Below are positions 16,775 through 25,886 of a stretch of 64,000 bases of DNA, one piece after another. The notes beneath the pieces are model-generated. The model did no database searches. It was not told where the DNA came from and saw nothing but the letters and a program-made list of their open reading frames with translations. Within the stretch, counting starts at the first letter, position 1. Every line of letters starts with the position of its first letter. Source of the stretch: Edaphobacter flagellatus (GTDB lineage: Bacteria > Acidobacteriota > Terriglobia > Terriglobales > Acidobacteriaceae); contig NZ_CP073697.1 in the NCBI RefSeq assembly GCF_025264665.1, positions 2,294,001-2,358,000 on the forward strand, given 5' to 3'. Made by a program: the position numbers and the translations under genes.

Positions 16775-19443
16775 GTTTTCTTGCCCCGCTCCGATCATGG
16801 TGGAAGGCGCTCGCCCATCGTTCGCAGACAGACCGCGAGATCGAGGCCGAGTTCGAATACCACATCCATGTTCGTGCTCAACATCTAATGGAGCTGGGCA
16901 CATCTCCGCAAGAAGCGCTGCGACAAGCAAAGTTCGAACTAGGTCGCGTCGACACCCAAAAAGAGAAGTTCCGCGCAACCATCGGACTTCGCCCTCTACA
17001 CGAGATCGGCGGCGACATTCGCTACGGCATCCGCTCGCTCTATCGGCAACCGTCCGTCTCCATCGCAGCCATCCTTTCGCTGGCGCTTGGCATTGGAGCG
17101 ACGTCGGCGATGTTCAACGTCATCTACTCCACTCTGCTGCATCCGTTTCCTTACGCCGATGCGGACCGCATCGTGAATCCTTCGCTCATCGACGAGAAGC
17201 AACCACTGGTGCCGACATGGTTCGCCCTCGAGCCCGCGCAGTACGAAAGCTTTATCAAAGCAACGTCGATCGACAGTGTACTTGGCTTCATGCTCGCGGG
17301 ACAGTCTGAAACGGGCGGCCCGTTTCCGGAGAATGTGAGTACCGCTTACGTGACTCCGAACATGAACTCTTTCCTTGGAGTTCCTCCGTTGCTCGGCCGT
17401 GGACTCCAGCTATCCGATGCCTCACAAGATGTAGTCGTGCTTAGCTACAAGTACTGGCAGCGGCGATTCGGTGGCGATCCCGCGATCCTGGGACATACGC
17501 TGGACCTCGAGCATCAGAGTTTCACCATTGTCGGTGTAATGCCATCGCGATTTACTTTTACGGAGACAGTAAGCAATGCGGACGTTTACATCCCATGGAG
17601 CGCCTCTCGCAGTCCCGCACTATTTCCGTGGATCAAGCTCCGGCCCGGCGTGACAATGGCGATGGCCAACGCAGAGTTTCAGGCCTACCTTAATAAATTC
17701 AGGCAGGAAACCCCTCGGCACTTTCCAGAGCAGTTTCACACGAACGTAGAGCCCATCGCCGCACCATACTTTCGTCGTTCTGGGCGTACGCTGGCAATGC
17801 TGTTCGCTGCCGTTATTTTTCTTCTCCTCATTGGTTGCGCCAACTGCTCCGTCCTTCTGCTCGCTCGCGGAGAAGCGCGCCAGCATGAGCTTTCGATCCG
17901 CTCCGCCATCGGCGCCAGCCGCTTTCGCATGATTCGTCAACTGCTGGTCGAATCGCTGGCCATCGCATTCTCAGGTGCAGCGCTCGGCACAGCACTCTCC
18001 TACTGGCTGGCCAAATTGCCTTTGAAGCTCATGCCCGGAACCTTTCCGCAAGAGGCGACGATCGCCGTCAACTGGCCTGTGCTTGTCTTCTCCGTAGCAT
18101 TGGCCCTCATCACCGGAGTCCTCTTCGGTCTCGCACCCGCCCTGCGTTTTTCTCGCCCTGACGTCTCGCACATGATGCAGGCGCGGGCTCGAACACTCAG
18201 CACAACAAACAGCAGGCCGCTCAACCTGCTCATCGGCGCGCAGGTCGCTCTCACCTTCATCCTGCTCGGCGTTGCAGGCGCGGCTATCGCAGGTTTCATG
18301 CACATCACCTCCATGAACCTCGGATATGATCCGCACAACGTTGGCTTCATTGGCATACCGTTAAAACCCGATCCAAATAAGAATCACCAGGCGTATGCCA
18401 ACTACATCTCTCGCTTGCGAGATACCGTAGCTGCAGTCCCTGGCGTTGTCTCGGTTGGTGTCATGTCTAGTGGAATCCCTCCGTCGCAGCCCTTCGGCGG
18501 CTTTGGCCTGCCGTCTTCTTTCGAGATGCTTGGCCATCAATCGGAGCAGCCACAACACGCATTGGTGCAGGTTGTAAGCCCGGAGTACTTTGCCACCTTG
18601 AAGATTCCTCTCCTCCGCGGCCGTCTGTGGAGCGGCGACGAAAACCGCCGCGGAGACTTCGTCGCCGTCGTCAACGAAACCTTCGCGCAACAATACTTTC
18701 CCCAACACAACGTCATTGGTCAGCAGGTGCGCGCCGATTCCCTGAAGAACGACGGCAGGCCAGCCAGCATCACCTCACCCAACAGCAGCGACTGGCGACA
18801 GGTTCTCGGCATCGTCGCCGATTTCCAGAACAACGGACTGGAGCGGCCCGTCGCCCCTGCCATCTACGTCCCTTACACGGCCTTCATGTGGAACTACACC
18901 CAGCTCTTCATTCGCACATCAGGTAATCCGCAAGACCTGCTACAGCCGCTTCGTACCGCGCTCCACACCTTCAATCCCGAACAGCGCATCTCCTTCACCA
19001 CCGAGATCGGCACCCTCGAAGAGGTCCTGAGCCATCAGCCCATTTGGATGCAGCAGCATCTCTTCTCCAGCCTCTTCACCTTTTTCAGCGGCCTCGCACT
19101 CTTCCTCTCGCTCTTCGGCATCGCAAGCACCGTACTCTTCGCGACCGCACGCAGACGCAGCGAGCTAGGCATTCGCATGGCCCTGGGCGCAGGACGCACA
19201 CACATCATCTGGACTGTCTCGCGCACCACACTCACCACGATCGCCAGCGGCATCGCCGTGGGACTCGCCCTCAATCTCACGCTGCACAAGCTGCTCCAGC
19301 ACTGGATGCCCGGTAATCATGCCTCGCTCTGGGTCTTCGCACCGGTCACGGCCATCCTCTTAGCCGGTGCTGCTATCGCGTGCATGCTGCCCGCCGTACG
19401 AGCAGCCTCAATCGACCCCGCAGAGACACTTCGCTGCGACTAA
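16771..19443 (+). CDS. ADOP family ABC transporter permease (MacB-like)
   Basis: An 890-residue permease of the 'acidobacterial duplicated orphan permease' type. It has an N-terminal helical leader (about 1-80, SQTDREIEAEFEYHIHVRAQ), then a first transmembrane helix (about 95-115), a large MacB-like periplasmic domain, three helices at about 340-460, a second periplasmic domain and three C-terminal helices (about 750-885). This equals two FtsX/MacB permease units in one chain. Its motif SIRSAIGASRFRMIRQLLVE and its repeat LGIRMALGAGRTHIIW are the cytoplasmic ATPase-contact loops. No ATPase gene is adjacent. Start at the ATGA overlap with padR. Role probably in export or mechanotransmission; substrate unknown. 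Confidence 0.92.
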   Translation: MSFLAPLRSWWKALAHRSQTDREIEAEFEYHIHVRAQHLMELGTSPQEALRQAKFELGRVDTQKEKFRATIGLRPLHEIGGDIRYGIRSLYRQPSVSIAAILSLALGIGATSAMFNVIYSTLLHPFPYADADRIVNPSLIDEKQPLVPTWFALEPAQYESFIKATSIDSVLGFMLAGQSETGGPFPENVSTAYVTPNMNSFLGVPPLLGRGLQLSDASQDVVVLSYKYWQRRFGGDPAILGHTLDLEHQSFTIVGVMPSRFTFTETVSNADVYIPWSASRSPALFPWIKLRPGVTMAMANAEFQAYLNKFRQETPRHFPEQFHTNVEPIAAPYFRRSGRTLAMLFAAVIFLLLIGCANCSVLLLARGEARQHELSIRSAIGASRFRMIRQLLVESLAIAFSGAALGTALSYWLAKLPLKLMPGTFPQEATIAVNWPVLVFSVALALITGVLFGLAPALRFSRPDVSHMMQARARTLSTTNSRPLNLLIGAQVALTFILLGVAGAAIAGFMHITSMNLGYDPHNVGFIGIPLKPDPNKNHQAYANYISRLRDTVAAVPGVVSVGVMSSGIPPSQPFGGFGLPSSFEMLGHQSEQPQHALVQVVSPEYFATLKIPLLRGRLWSGDENRRGDFVAVVNETFAQQYFPQHNVIGQQVRADSLKNDGRPASITSPNSSDWRQVLGIVADFQNNGLERPVAPAIYVPYTAFMWNYTQLFIRTSGNPQDLLQPLRTALHTFNPEQRISFTTEIGTLEEVLSHQPIWMQQHLFSSLFTFFSGLALFLSLFGIASTVLFATARRRSELGIRMALGAGRTHIIWTVSRTTLTTIASGIAVGLALNLTLHKLLQHWMPGNHASLWVFAPVTAILLAGAAIACMLPAVRAASIDPAETLRCD

Positions 19444-19554
19444 CCTCAGGCAAGCATTCTCTTTATACGGATATCAGTCGATCATCGCACGACCAAAACA
19501 CCAGCAGAGCAATAGCTCAATCTGACACGCTAATCCTTCGATATCTCGAGATAT

Positions 19555-21813
19555 TTAGCTCGCACGCATCATCTTCAGCCGCGCCTGCGCCAGCACATAG
19601 GTATCCACAGGGTCGGTTGGATCTTCAGGTCTGCTCACCCGCCGATACGCCCGGGCCGCGGCATCCATCAGGCCATATTGCTCATAGATGCGGCCAAAGC
19701 CGTACCAGATCACACCGTTTGGCTCTTCCATCGCTCCCCTCGACATGGCCTCCAGCAGTAGTTGCCGCGCCTCCGCAGTCTGCCCTCGCGCCGCATCGAG
19801 ACAGGCCAGAGTGTGTAGATAGGAGCTGTTGCTGTTCTTGCTCAACAGCGTCGCCTGCTGCGCGGCGGCAAGCGCATCATCATCCACCTGAGCGACAAAG
19901 AGGCTGAGCCACGCATACTGGTTGTAGTCTTCCGCTGTGCCGTTGCCGCTTGCAAGGATGCTATGCAACGCCTTACGGGCTTGTGTGAAGTCTCCCTCTG
20001 CCGCAGCCTCGTTTGCACTCTCAAGCAGCAGACTGCGATCGTTTGGCTGTCTCTTGAGCCTTGCCTCTACGAGTGACCGCCACGCCTCCCACTCTGTATT
20101 CAGCTTGTATGCCTTGCCCGCGAACCGGATCGCGGTCATCGAGTCGGGATGGCCATGCAGTAGTCGTTCTGCGACTAGCTTTGCGTTCGCTCGATCGCCA
20201 ACACGTAGATACATCGACGCCAGCAACAGGTCCAGATTCTCCCGTTCTGCGTCCGTCTTCGCATCGCCATGCGCCGTTTGAATTTGCGAAAGTAGACTGG
20301 CGAGTTCCGTCTTGTCCTGCACCAGCGATGCCGCTGCAACCTCGATCGACTGCGCTCCAGAGCTCTTTCCGCTCGTCCATAGTCGAGCAAAAAGCAGCCC
20401 GCCCAAAGGATCCTCGCCCTGCTCGCGCTGCATCATCTCCCGCTTCCAGTTCAGCAGGGACACTGCCTCCGCCTCACGACCACTGTGTAAAAGGTAGAGA
20501 GCCGCTGTGCCCACATTGCCGAGGTCCTTGCTGGCCGCAACAACCTTGTACCCTCCATCTTCCTGCATGACAAAGAAGCTTTGTGAGGGGACACCCGCAA
20601 ACTGCACCACGATCCGCGAGCCCCCTTCGTTCGACGGCGCCTTGGTGATCTTCATTGTTCCCAGCACGATGTCTTGCACCACCACCTGGGGAAGCCCCGT
20701 CTGTCGCGACAGGTTCCGGAAGACACCCGCGATCGTGTTGGCCTGGGGCAGACTGCGCTTCCAGTCGGCCTCGTTGACGAAGGCGTGGCGAGAGACGCAC
20801 TCTGCTATCACCTCCTCCGTCAACGTGTCGCTCATGACGCCGACAATCAATCGCTGAACCGGGCTCCGCGGATCAGTCGCAGGCAGGTTCGCACTCTTGT
20901 AGGGCCGCAGGTTGCGAAAGAGCTGAATTTTCGCGGCCAGTTCACCGGAGCCCGGGGCATCGGGAAGCGACGCCGTCAGCATCGCCGTCGCCTGCGGGTA
21001 AAGCCGCATGTTCCACAGCCCCGCCGCGGCAAAGTTCAATGCGTCCTTCTTCTTCTGTTCGTCACCACCGATCTGATTGGCGAAGTCGACTGCAGCCCCC
21101 GGACCTTTCGTAGCGGCGATAGCCGCGACAGCCACACCGTCGCGCACCGGTGAGCTCGGCAGATTTGAGAGCTCCGGCATCACCTCTCCAAATCGTCCGG
21201 CATAAAACAGATCAATGATCAGATTGTCTTCGACCTCTGTCTGCACGGTCTTCTGCCGCGCCTTCACGTCGCGAAGAATATCAATCGCCTCGTTCAGCTT
21301 CGCGCCCGAGGCGTAGCGAATGCCGTTCCGGTCGAACTCCAGAAGATTCGCCAGGCTCTGCCGCAGGTCCAGATCGTTCGGATCCAGTTCGATTGCCTTG
21401 CGGAACGATGCCAGCGAAGCATCGTAATCGAACCCCTTGCCGTAATCGACGCCGATCGCGTTGTGATGCAGGACCCACGCCTGCGCATGAAAGGCAAATG
21501 CCGCGTGCGGAGCCACCGCAACCGCCTTCGCAACTTCCTCGCGAGCCTCATCGTTGCTTCCCGCATCTGTCAGCGAGTATGCGAGATTGACATAGCCCGA
21601 AGGATCATGCGGATGACTTGCGATCAGTGCCCGTTGCGCCTCAATCGTATGCCGTACCTTACCGGGGGCCAGGTCCGATATCTCCGCAGGTGTAGCCGAA
21701 CCCTGAGCAGAGGCCAGTACGGCTGAGAAAAGGCTAAGACTTAACAGAGTAGTGAACGAACGGCAGCAATCCATACAGGACAGATAAACCTCAGAACGCA
21801 GCAGTAGATTCAC
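19555..21813 (-). CDS. Secreted tetratricopeptide-repeat protein
   Basis: A 752-residue exported protein with a signal peptide (hydrophobic core LLSLSLFSAVLASA). TPR-like helices occur at about 55-165 (AYSLTDAGSNDEAREEVAKA, then FRKAIELDPNDLDLRQSLAN) and again at about 560-740 (YEQYGLMDAAARAYRRVSR). The middle region (about 310-440) is a different, mixed fold with VVVQDIVLGTMKITK and a phrase SQSFFVMQEDGGYKVVA. It may be a periplasmic scaffold. The GTG at 21813 has AGAGGAG 13 bases upstream; an ATG at 21774 gives a shorter signal and is equally possible. It lies downstream of no obvious partner, 20 bases before the GH29 stop. Confidence 0.78.
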   Translation of the reverse strand: MNLLLRSEVYLSCMDCCRSFTTLLSLSLFSAVLASAQGSATPAEISDLAPGKVRHTIEAQRALIASHPHDPSGYVNLAYSLTDAGSNDEAREEVAKAVAVAPHAAFAFHAQAWVLHHNAIGVDYGKGFDYDASLASFRKAIELDPNDLDLRQSLANLLEFDRNGIRYASGAKLNEAIDILRDVKARQKTVQTEVEDNLIIDLFYAGRFGEVMPELSNLPSSPVRDGVAVAAIAATKGPGAAVDFANQIGGDEQKKKDALNFAAAGLWNMRLYPQATAMLTASLPDAPGSGELAAKIQLFRNLRPYKSANLPATDPRSPVQRLIVGVMSDTLTEEVIAECVSRHAFVNEADWKRSLPQANTIAGVFRNLSRQTGLPQVVVQDIVLGTMKITKAPSNEGGSRIVVQFAGVPSQSFFVMQEDGGYKVVAASKDLGNVGTAALYLLHSGREAEAVSLLNWKREMMQREQGEDPLGGLLFARLWTSGKSSGAQSIEVAAASLVQDKTELASLLSQIQTAHGDAKTDAERENLDLLLASMYLRVGDRANAKLVAERLLHGHPDSMTAIRFAGKAYKLNTEWEAWRSLVEARLKRQPNDRSLLLESANEAAAEGDFTQARKALHSILASGNGTAEDYNQYAWLSLFVAQVDDDALAAAQQATLLSKNSNSSYLHTLACLDAARGQTAEARQLLLEAMSRGAMEEPNGVIWYGFGRIYEQYGLMDAAARAYRRVSRPEDPTDPVDTYVLAQARLKMMRAS

Positions 21814-21833
21814 TATAAGACAGCTACTCCTCT

Positions 21834-23480
21834 TTACGACAACACCTTGAACCCAAACGCACTCAGCTGATCCGCAGGCCTCGCAGGCAGCGTAATCTCC
21901 AGCCCATCTGCGTCCTGGGTCACTTGTAGCCTGCCTTTGCCACCAAGCATCTCCACTCCGCGAATCGTACGTGGATACAGCGTATTGCCCTTCGCCAACG
22001 ACTTCACCTTCAGCTTGCCACTCTCCGGCCAGCCCAGCGCGAACAGATACAGCGTGTCGCCCTTCGTCGTAAACCGTATATCGCTCGCGTCGAACTTCCT
22101 GCCCTTGTTCTCGTTGAAGTTGTGCGAATCCGCCGCATCCGGCAAACCCTCACCGTAGATCTTGAACGGTCGCGTGCCGTAGATGCCTTCGCCGTGCACG
22201 CGCATCCAGCGCCCGAACTCGTCGAGAAACTTATACTCGTCCTCGTCGATCGTGCCGTCGCCACGCACCGGAATATTTAGCATCAGGTTGCCGTTCTTGC
22301 TCACAATATCGACCAGTGCCTGCGCCACCCACTCCGGCGTCTTGTACTTGTGCTCCGTATACAGCGAACGCTTGTAGTGCCAGTCGCCGATGCACGTATC
22401 CGTCTGCCACGGAGCCTCCATAATGCCCTGCGCCCTGCCACGCTCGATATCGAGCATCGTCGCGCCCATGTGTTCCTTCGTATACTCCTTCGCCGACACC
22501 ACTGCCTGCGTCTCGCCGTTATGCCACTTCGCGCTCGCGTTATAAAAGTGCGCCACCAGGTCCAACCCCGCCTGTCCCAGCGGAAGCTCCTCATCGTCCA
22601 GATACAGCATGTCCGGCTTGTACTTGTCGATCAGCTCCTTGCAGCGAAGAAACCATGTCCTCACAAACTCCGGGTTCGCCGGAGGCACCGTCTCCAGCCA
22701 CCGTCCGTCATTCTGCTTGTGCCACGCATTCGCCTCGGCAATCGTCTTGATGCCATCCGGCATCACCATGTTTCTGCCCGTATACAGCTCCTGCGGATCG
22801 AGCCCATCCCACCACTGGCCTTTGCCATCCGCCTTCGTCAGCGTGTACGCGTCGTAGCGCTGACCCGCCAGTGGGCCTTCAGGATCGTAGCCATACGCCG
22901 TCTGAAACCAGTGCCACGCATGCGACGAATGGTTCGACACACTGAACCGCAGCCCCCGCGCGCGCACCAGCTTCTCCCACGTGCCGATGATGTCCTTCTT
23001 CGGTCCCACCTTCATCGTGTTCCACGCATGATGCGTCGAATCGAAACAATCCAGATTGTCGTGATGGCACGCCAGCGCCATGAAGTACTTCGCACCCGTC
23101 TTCACATACAGATCCAGCAGCTTCTCCGGCTCCCATCGCTCCGCCTTCCACATGTGGTCGATCTCTTTGAAACCCACCTTCGTCGGATGGCCATAGTTCT
23201 TCACGTGAAAGTCGTAACAATGATCGCCCTGCATGTACATGCGCCGCGCATACCAGTCGCCCTGCTCCGGAACGCACTGCGCGCTCCAGTGCGCCCAGAT
23301 GCCGAACTTCGCATCGCGAAACCACTCCGGCATCCGCCACTGCTTCAGCGACTCCCACGTCGGCTGAAACTTCCCCGGCATCACCACGTTGGTCCCCTGC
23401 GCCATCGCCCCAGGAATCCTGGTTGCCGCCGCGGCCATCGCCGCCCCCTTCAACAACGACCGCCGCGTCACTCCCGCCAT
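21834..23480 (-). CDS. Tat-exported alpha-L-fucosidase (GH29)
   Basis: A 548-residue glycoside hydrolase family 29 enzyme that releases terminal alpha-L-fucose by a retaining mechanism. The Tat signal is TRRSLLKGAAM with cleavage near AMAQ. Family landmarks include KFGIWAHWSAQCVPEQGDWY (58-77), ALACHHDNLDCFDS (135-148), FSVSNHSSHAWHW (179-191), and the nucleophile segment KPDMLYLDDEELPLG, with D295 the likely nucleophile. A C-terminal beta-sandwich (about 430-548) is present. It probably acts in the periplasm on fucosylated plant or microbial glycans. It is read in the same direction as the downstream TPR gene. Confidence 0.9.
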   Translation of the reverse strand: MAGVTRRSLLKGAAMAAAATRIPGAMAQGTNVVMPGKFQPTWESLKQWRMPEWFRDAKFGIWAHWSAQCVPEQGDWYARRMYMQGDHCYDFHVKNYGHPTKVGFKEIDHMWKAERWEPEKLLDLYVKTGAKYFMALACHHDNLDCFDSTHHAWNTMKVGPKKDIIGTWEKLVRARGLRFSVSNHSSHAWHWFQTAYGYDPEGPLAGQRYDAYTLTKADGKGQWWDGLDPQELYTGRNMVMPDGIKTIAEANAWHKQNDGRWLETVPPANPEFVRTWFLRCKELIDKYKPDMLYLDDEELPLGQAGLDLVAHFYNASAKWHNGETQAVVSAKEYTKEHMGATMLDIERGRAQGIMEAPWQTDTCIGDWHYKRSLYTEHKYKTPEWVAQALVDIVSKNGNLMLNIPVRGDGTIDEDEYKFLDEFGRWMRVHGEGIYGTRPFKIYGEGLPDAADSHNFNENKGRKFDASDIRFTTKGDTLYLFALGWPESGKLKVKSLAKGNTLYPRTIRGVEMLGGKGRLQVTQDADGLEITLPARPADQLSAFGFKVLS

Positions 23481-23586
23481 TCATGCCTCCTGAAACCAAT
23501 GTTTCGCAAACGAAAGCAGACTACACCATAGCTGCGACAAATCTCCCCTAAAACAACACGAAACAATCACCCGTTATCCTAGAGCT

Positions 23587-24177
23587 ATGCGTCGACGCCC
23601 GCTGCTCGCCTGCATCCTTCTGCTCGCTGCTCCCCTCTCCACACGCGCCACCGAGGTCGGTGTCTCCGCCCAGGCCATCGAACGCACCCTCAAGACGCAG
23701 CTCTTCAACGCGCCCGACGGACGCTACTATCTCCGCGGCAACGCTCACTCCGCCTGCTACGTCTACGCCGAAAAACCGCACGTCACATTTGTGCAGGACC
23801 GCGTCGTCGTCAGCGTCCACACCCGCGCCAAACTCGGCACCGGCCTGCGCGGAGCCTGCGTCGGCGTCACTCTCACCCGCGACGTCGACGTCTCCATACT
23901 GCCCGATGCAGAAGGAGAAACCATCGGCTTCCGCGACGCGCGCATCGACCACCTCTCCGACTCGCGCGAACTTAATTTTCTACTCGAGCCCTTCCTCTCG
24001 CGCCAGCTTCCGCAGCAGATGAAGGTCAACGCCGCCGACCTGATGCGGCAGCTCCTCACCAAATCCGCCGAAACCACCGGCTACGCCATCAGCCTCACCG
24101 CGCTCAAAATCCACTCCATGATCGTGCAGGGCGATCTTCTCGTCCTCGACGTCGACACCGCGCTCAGCGTCCGCTGA
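23587..24177 (+). CDS. Secreted hypothetical protein, 196 aa
   Basis: A protein with a clear signal peptide (RRRPLLACILLLAAPLSTRA). The mature part starts TEVGVSAQAIERTLKTQLF and alternates beta strands with amphipathic helices (ELNFLLEPFLSRQLPQQMK; VNAADLMRQLLTKSAETTGY). That pattern recalls DUF1439/BPI-like lipid-binding folds, but I cannot assign it. Two cysteines (C57 and C87 approximately) could form a disulfide. It converges on the next gene six bases downstream. Function unknown. Confidence 0.65.
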   Translation: MRRRPLLACILLLAAPLSTRATEVGVSAQAIERTLKTQLFNAPDGRYYLRGNAHSACYVYAEKPHVTFVQDRVVVSVHTRAKLGTGLRGACVGVTLTRDVDVSILPDAEGETIGFRDARIDHLSDSRELNFLLEPFLSRQLPQQMKVNAADLMRQLLTKSAETTGYAISLTALKIHSMIVQGDLLVLDVDTALSVR

Positions 24178-24183
24178 AGAACC

Positions 24184-25332
24184 CTACTCCGAAGGCTGAA
24201 AAAGTACTCCGCCAAAACCCTTCGCGGAACTATCCGTCTGCTGTCGCGCCGCACTCATTTCACCAGCCTCAGCAGGGGTTTGGCTCACGACCTCCAGGTC
24301 TATATCCGTCAGCGCCATCACAGGCTCCAGCGCTTCCCTCCGCGCCACGATCGTCCGCGCATTTTCACCTGGAAACATCACCGGATCGGCATCCACCGGA
24401 GGATGGAATCGGCCGGCAACAACATAGGTCGCTCCCAGCGTGATCGTAAACTCCGGATACAGCACCAGCAGCGGCACCGCATACTTCTTCGACGTCACCA
24501 GCGACTCCATCACACCGTTGATCCTGTGGCTGCGCGCAATCGATCCCGGCACCTGCGGAATCATAAACACCGTAAACGGCGTCCCCGGGTGCTTCTTCGA
24601 GTACTTCGTCAGCGAGCGCGCCACCTGCTTCGGGGTCGTAATCCCAAAATCCAGCACATAGCTCTTCCGCACCGCATGCGGGAAGTAGCTGTTCAGCGCC
24701 GTCTTCGAGAAGTCCGCGCAATTGCGGTAAAACAGGTTGAAGTGACTCACATTCCGGCGGTCGTTATACATATCGATGAACCGCTCATCTTCTTCCCGCG
24801 TCGTCTCCAGCTGAAACCCATAGATCTTGCGGTCGTAGGAAGAACCGACCAGTTGAATCCAGTCGCCCTTTGGCGTCTCCATCGCTCCATCTTTTGTAAC
24901 CGTATCAGGAGCAATCGCCATCAGGTGGCTCCGCCGGTAGGCATCGCGCAGCTGGTCGCGCAGCGTTGCATCGGCCATCGTCGGAATATCCTCGATGCGG
25001 TCCACCGCATACAGATACGGCATCAGCGGCACCGCCAGCCAGTCGTATCCGCCAACCTTGTAATACCGGCTCACCACAACGCCTTGCTCCCCCGCGCGGC
25101 ACATGCGCAGCCGCGTCGGCGTCTCTGCGCAGATGTGGTTGAAGTACAGCGCACCATGGCCCGTCGGATTCACATTGCCGAACTGCCCATAGGGCTCTTC
25201 CATCAGAAACGCTACATCGGCGCGAGCAGGGCGTGTACCGCCCACCAGGGCAACTGCAGCGGCGCATACCGCCGGCCACCCTGCCATACGACGCAACCAA
25301 CGCGTCTTCCGTTCGCTGAAGATCTTTCTCAT
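24184..25332 (-). CDS. Secreted protein with His/Cys pair resembling permuted papain-fold (DUF4105-like) enzymes
   Basis: A 382-residue exported protein (signal/hydrophobic segment about 18-38, ending RPARA-DV). A GHG-x-LYFNH segment (H59, H66) precedes a late NCADF (C205), the order seen in circularly permuted NlpC/P60-like folds such as DUF4105, where a His-containing strand comes before the Cys. Neither the overall match nor catalysis is certain. The region 235-310 (PKQVARSLTKYSKKHPGTPF) is helical and basic. The C-terminal tail is polar. It may be a periplasmic amidase or peptidase. It converges on the gene at 23587. Confidence 0.55.
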   Translation of the reverse strand: MRKIFSERKTRWLRRMAGWPAVCAAAVALVGGTRPARADVAFLMEEPYGQFGNVNPTGHGALYFNHICAETPTRLRMCRAGEQGVVVSRYYKVGGYDWLAVPLMPYLYAVDRIEDIPTMADATLRDQLRDAYRRSHLMAIAPDTVTKDGAMETPKGDWIQLVGSSYDRKIYGFQLETTREEDERFIDMYNDRRNVSHFNLFYRNCADFSKTALNSYFPHAVRKSYVLDFGITTPKQVARSLTKYSKKHPGTPFTVFMIPQVPGSIARSHRINGVMESLVTSKKYAVPLLVLYPEFTITLGATYVVAGRFHPPVDADPVMFPGENARTIVARREALEPVMALTDIDLEVVSQTPAEAGEMSAARQQTDSSAKGFGGVLFQPSE

Positions 25333-25499
25333 CGCTCCCCTGAATTAACCGTCTTTGTGGATCCCAAGTTGCGGTCTCACGCTAAACGGGCTGACAGGCC
25401 GATGCGACCTCCCGCGTACCCCATCTGGAACTTTCTTCTCTCTATACGATGCCAATTGCGCCCCCGTTCCACGGAACGGCCACGCAATCCTAAAAAGGG

Positions 25500-25640
25500 C
25501 TGTCAAGCCCCCTGAACCTACAACTAGCTGACATAAAAAGACTTGCATCCGTTTTGACGGTGCCGATTAGTTTTCGTCAGCGTGCTATAGTTGGTACATC
25601 GGATGGAAAAACGAACCCCGCTCATTGGGCGGGGTTTTTG
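25500..25640 (-). repeat. Dispersed intergenic element, diverged partial copy
   Basis: On the minus strand this reads: hairpin AACCCCGC/GCGGGGTT, then GACGAAAACTAATCGGCA (25578-25561), then GGGGGCTTGACAG. The same order and similar spacing appear in the copies at 5925-6250 and 50582-50875. The upstream 20-base box and CTAAAAATATTGATTC are not recognisable here. The sequences between the conserved blocks differ, so it is an old or different subfamily member. Confidence 0.6.
25614..25636. terminator. Bidirectional intrinsic terminator
   Basis: Eight-base-pair stem AACCCCGC/GCGGGGTT (25614-25621 with 25629-25636). T runs follow on the plus strand (25635-25639), and a GTTTTTCC run follows on the minus strand. 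It lies 250 bases beyond the receptor stop codon. Confidence 0.7.
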
Positions 25641-25886
25641 TATGCCTTCATTCTACCAATGGAAGCTGTCATGAACCTGTCGTCGCTGGGCACCCAGAGG
25701 TAACCGTCGCAATAAAGCAAGTCAATAGAATACTTTGCACAAAAACGACCACTGGGGTACGCAGCCAGGACGCCCGAGCTAACCGAGCGAGCCGAGGAAC
25801 CGGACCCTCCAGCAAACTGGTTCGCTGGAGCCGAAGGACCCTGCATTTCTTTGCAGGATGCTGGGCCGGACAAACCGGCCCCGCGC

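Larger units (their letters stand above)
25333..25886. other. Intergenic region of 554 bases: repeat copy and hairpins
   Basis: No supported gene. On the minus strand the receptor stop codon is followed by a seven-pair hairpin GGGCCGG/CCGGCCC (25863-25881) and a six-pair hairpin CCTGCA/TGCAGG (25840-25857). After these come a segment with no recognised feature (about 25640-25840), a terminator hairpin (25614-25636) and the conserved tail of the dispersed element. 25333-25490 is the leader of the gene at 25332. Confidence 0.5.

Noticed and set aside
22350..23531. Plus-strand open frame of 393 codons
   Set aside because: Antisense shadow of the GH29 fucosidase; Arg/His-rich and without signal, domain or ribosome binding site.
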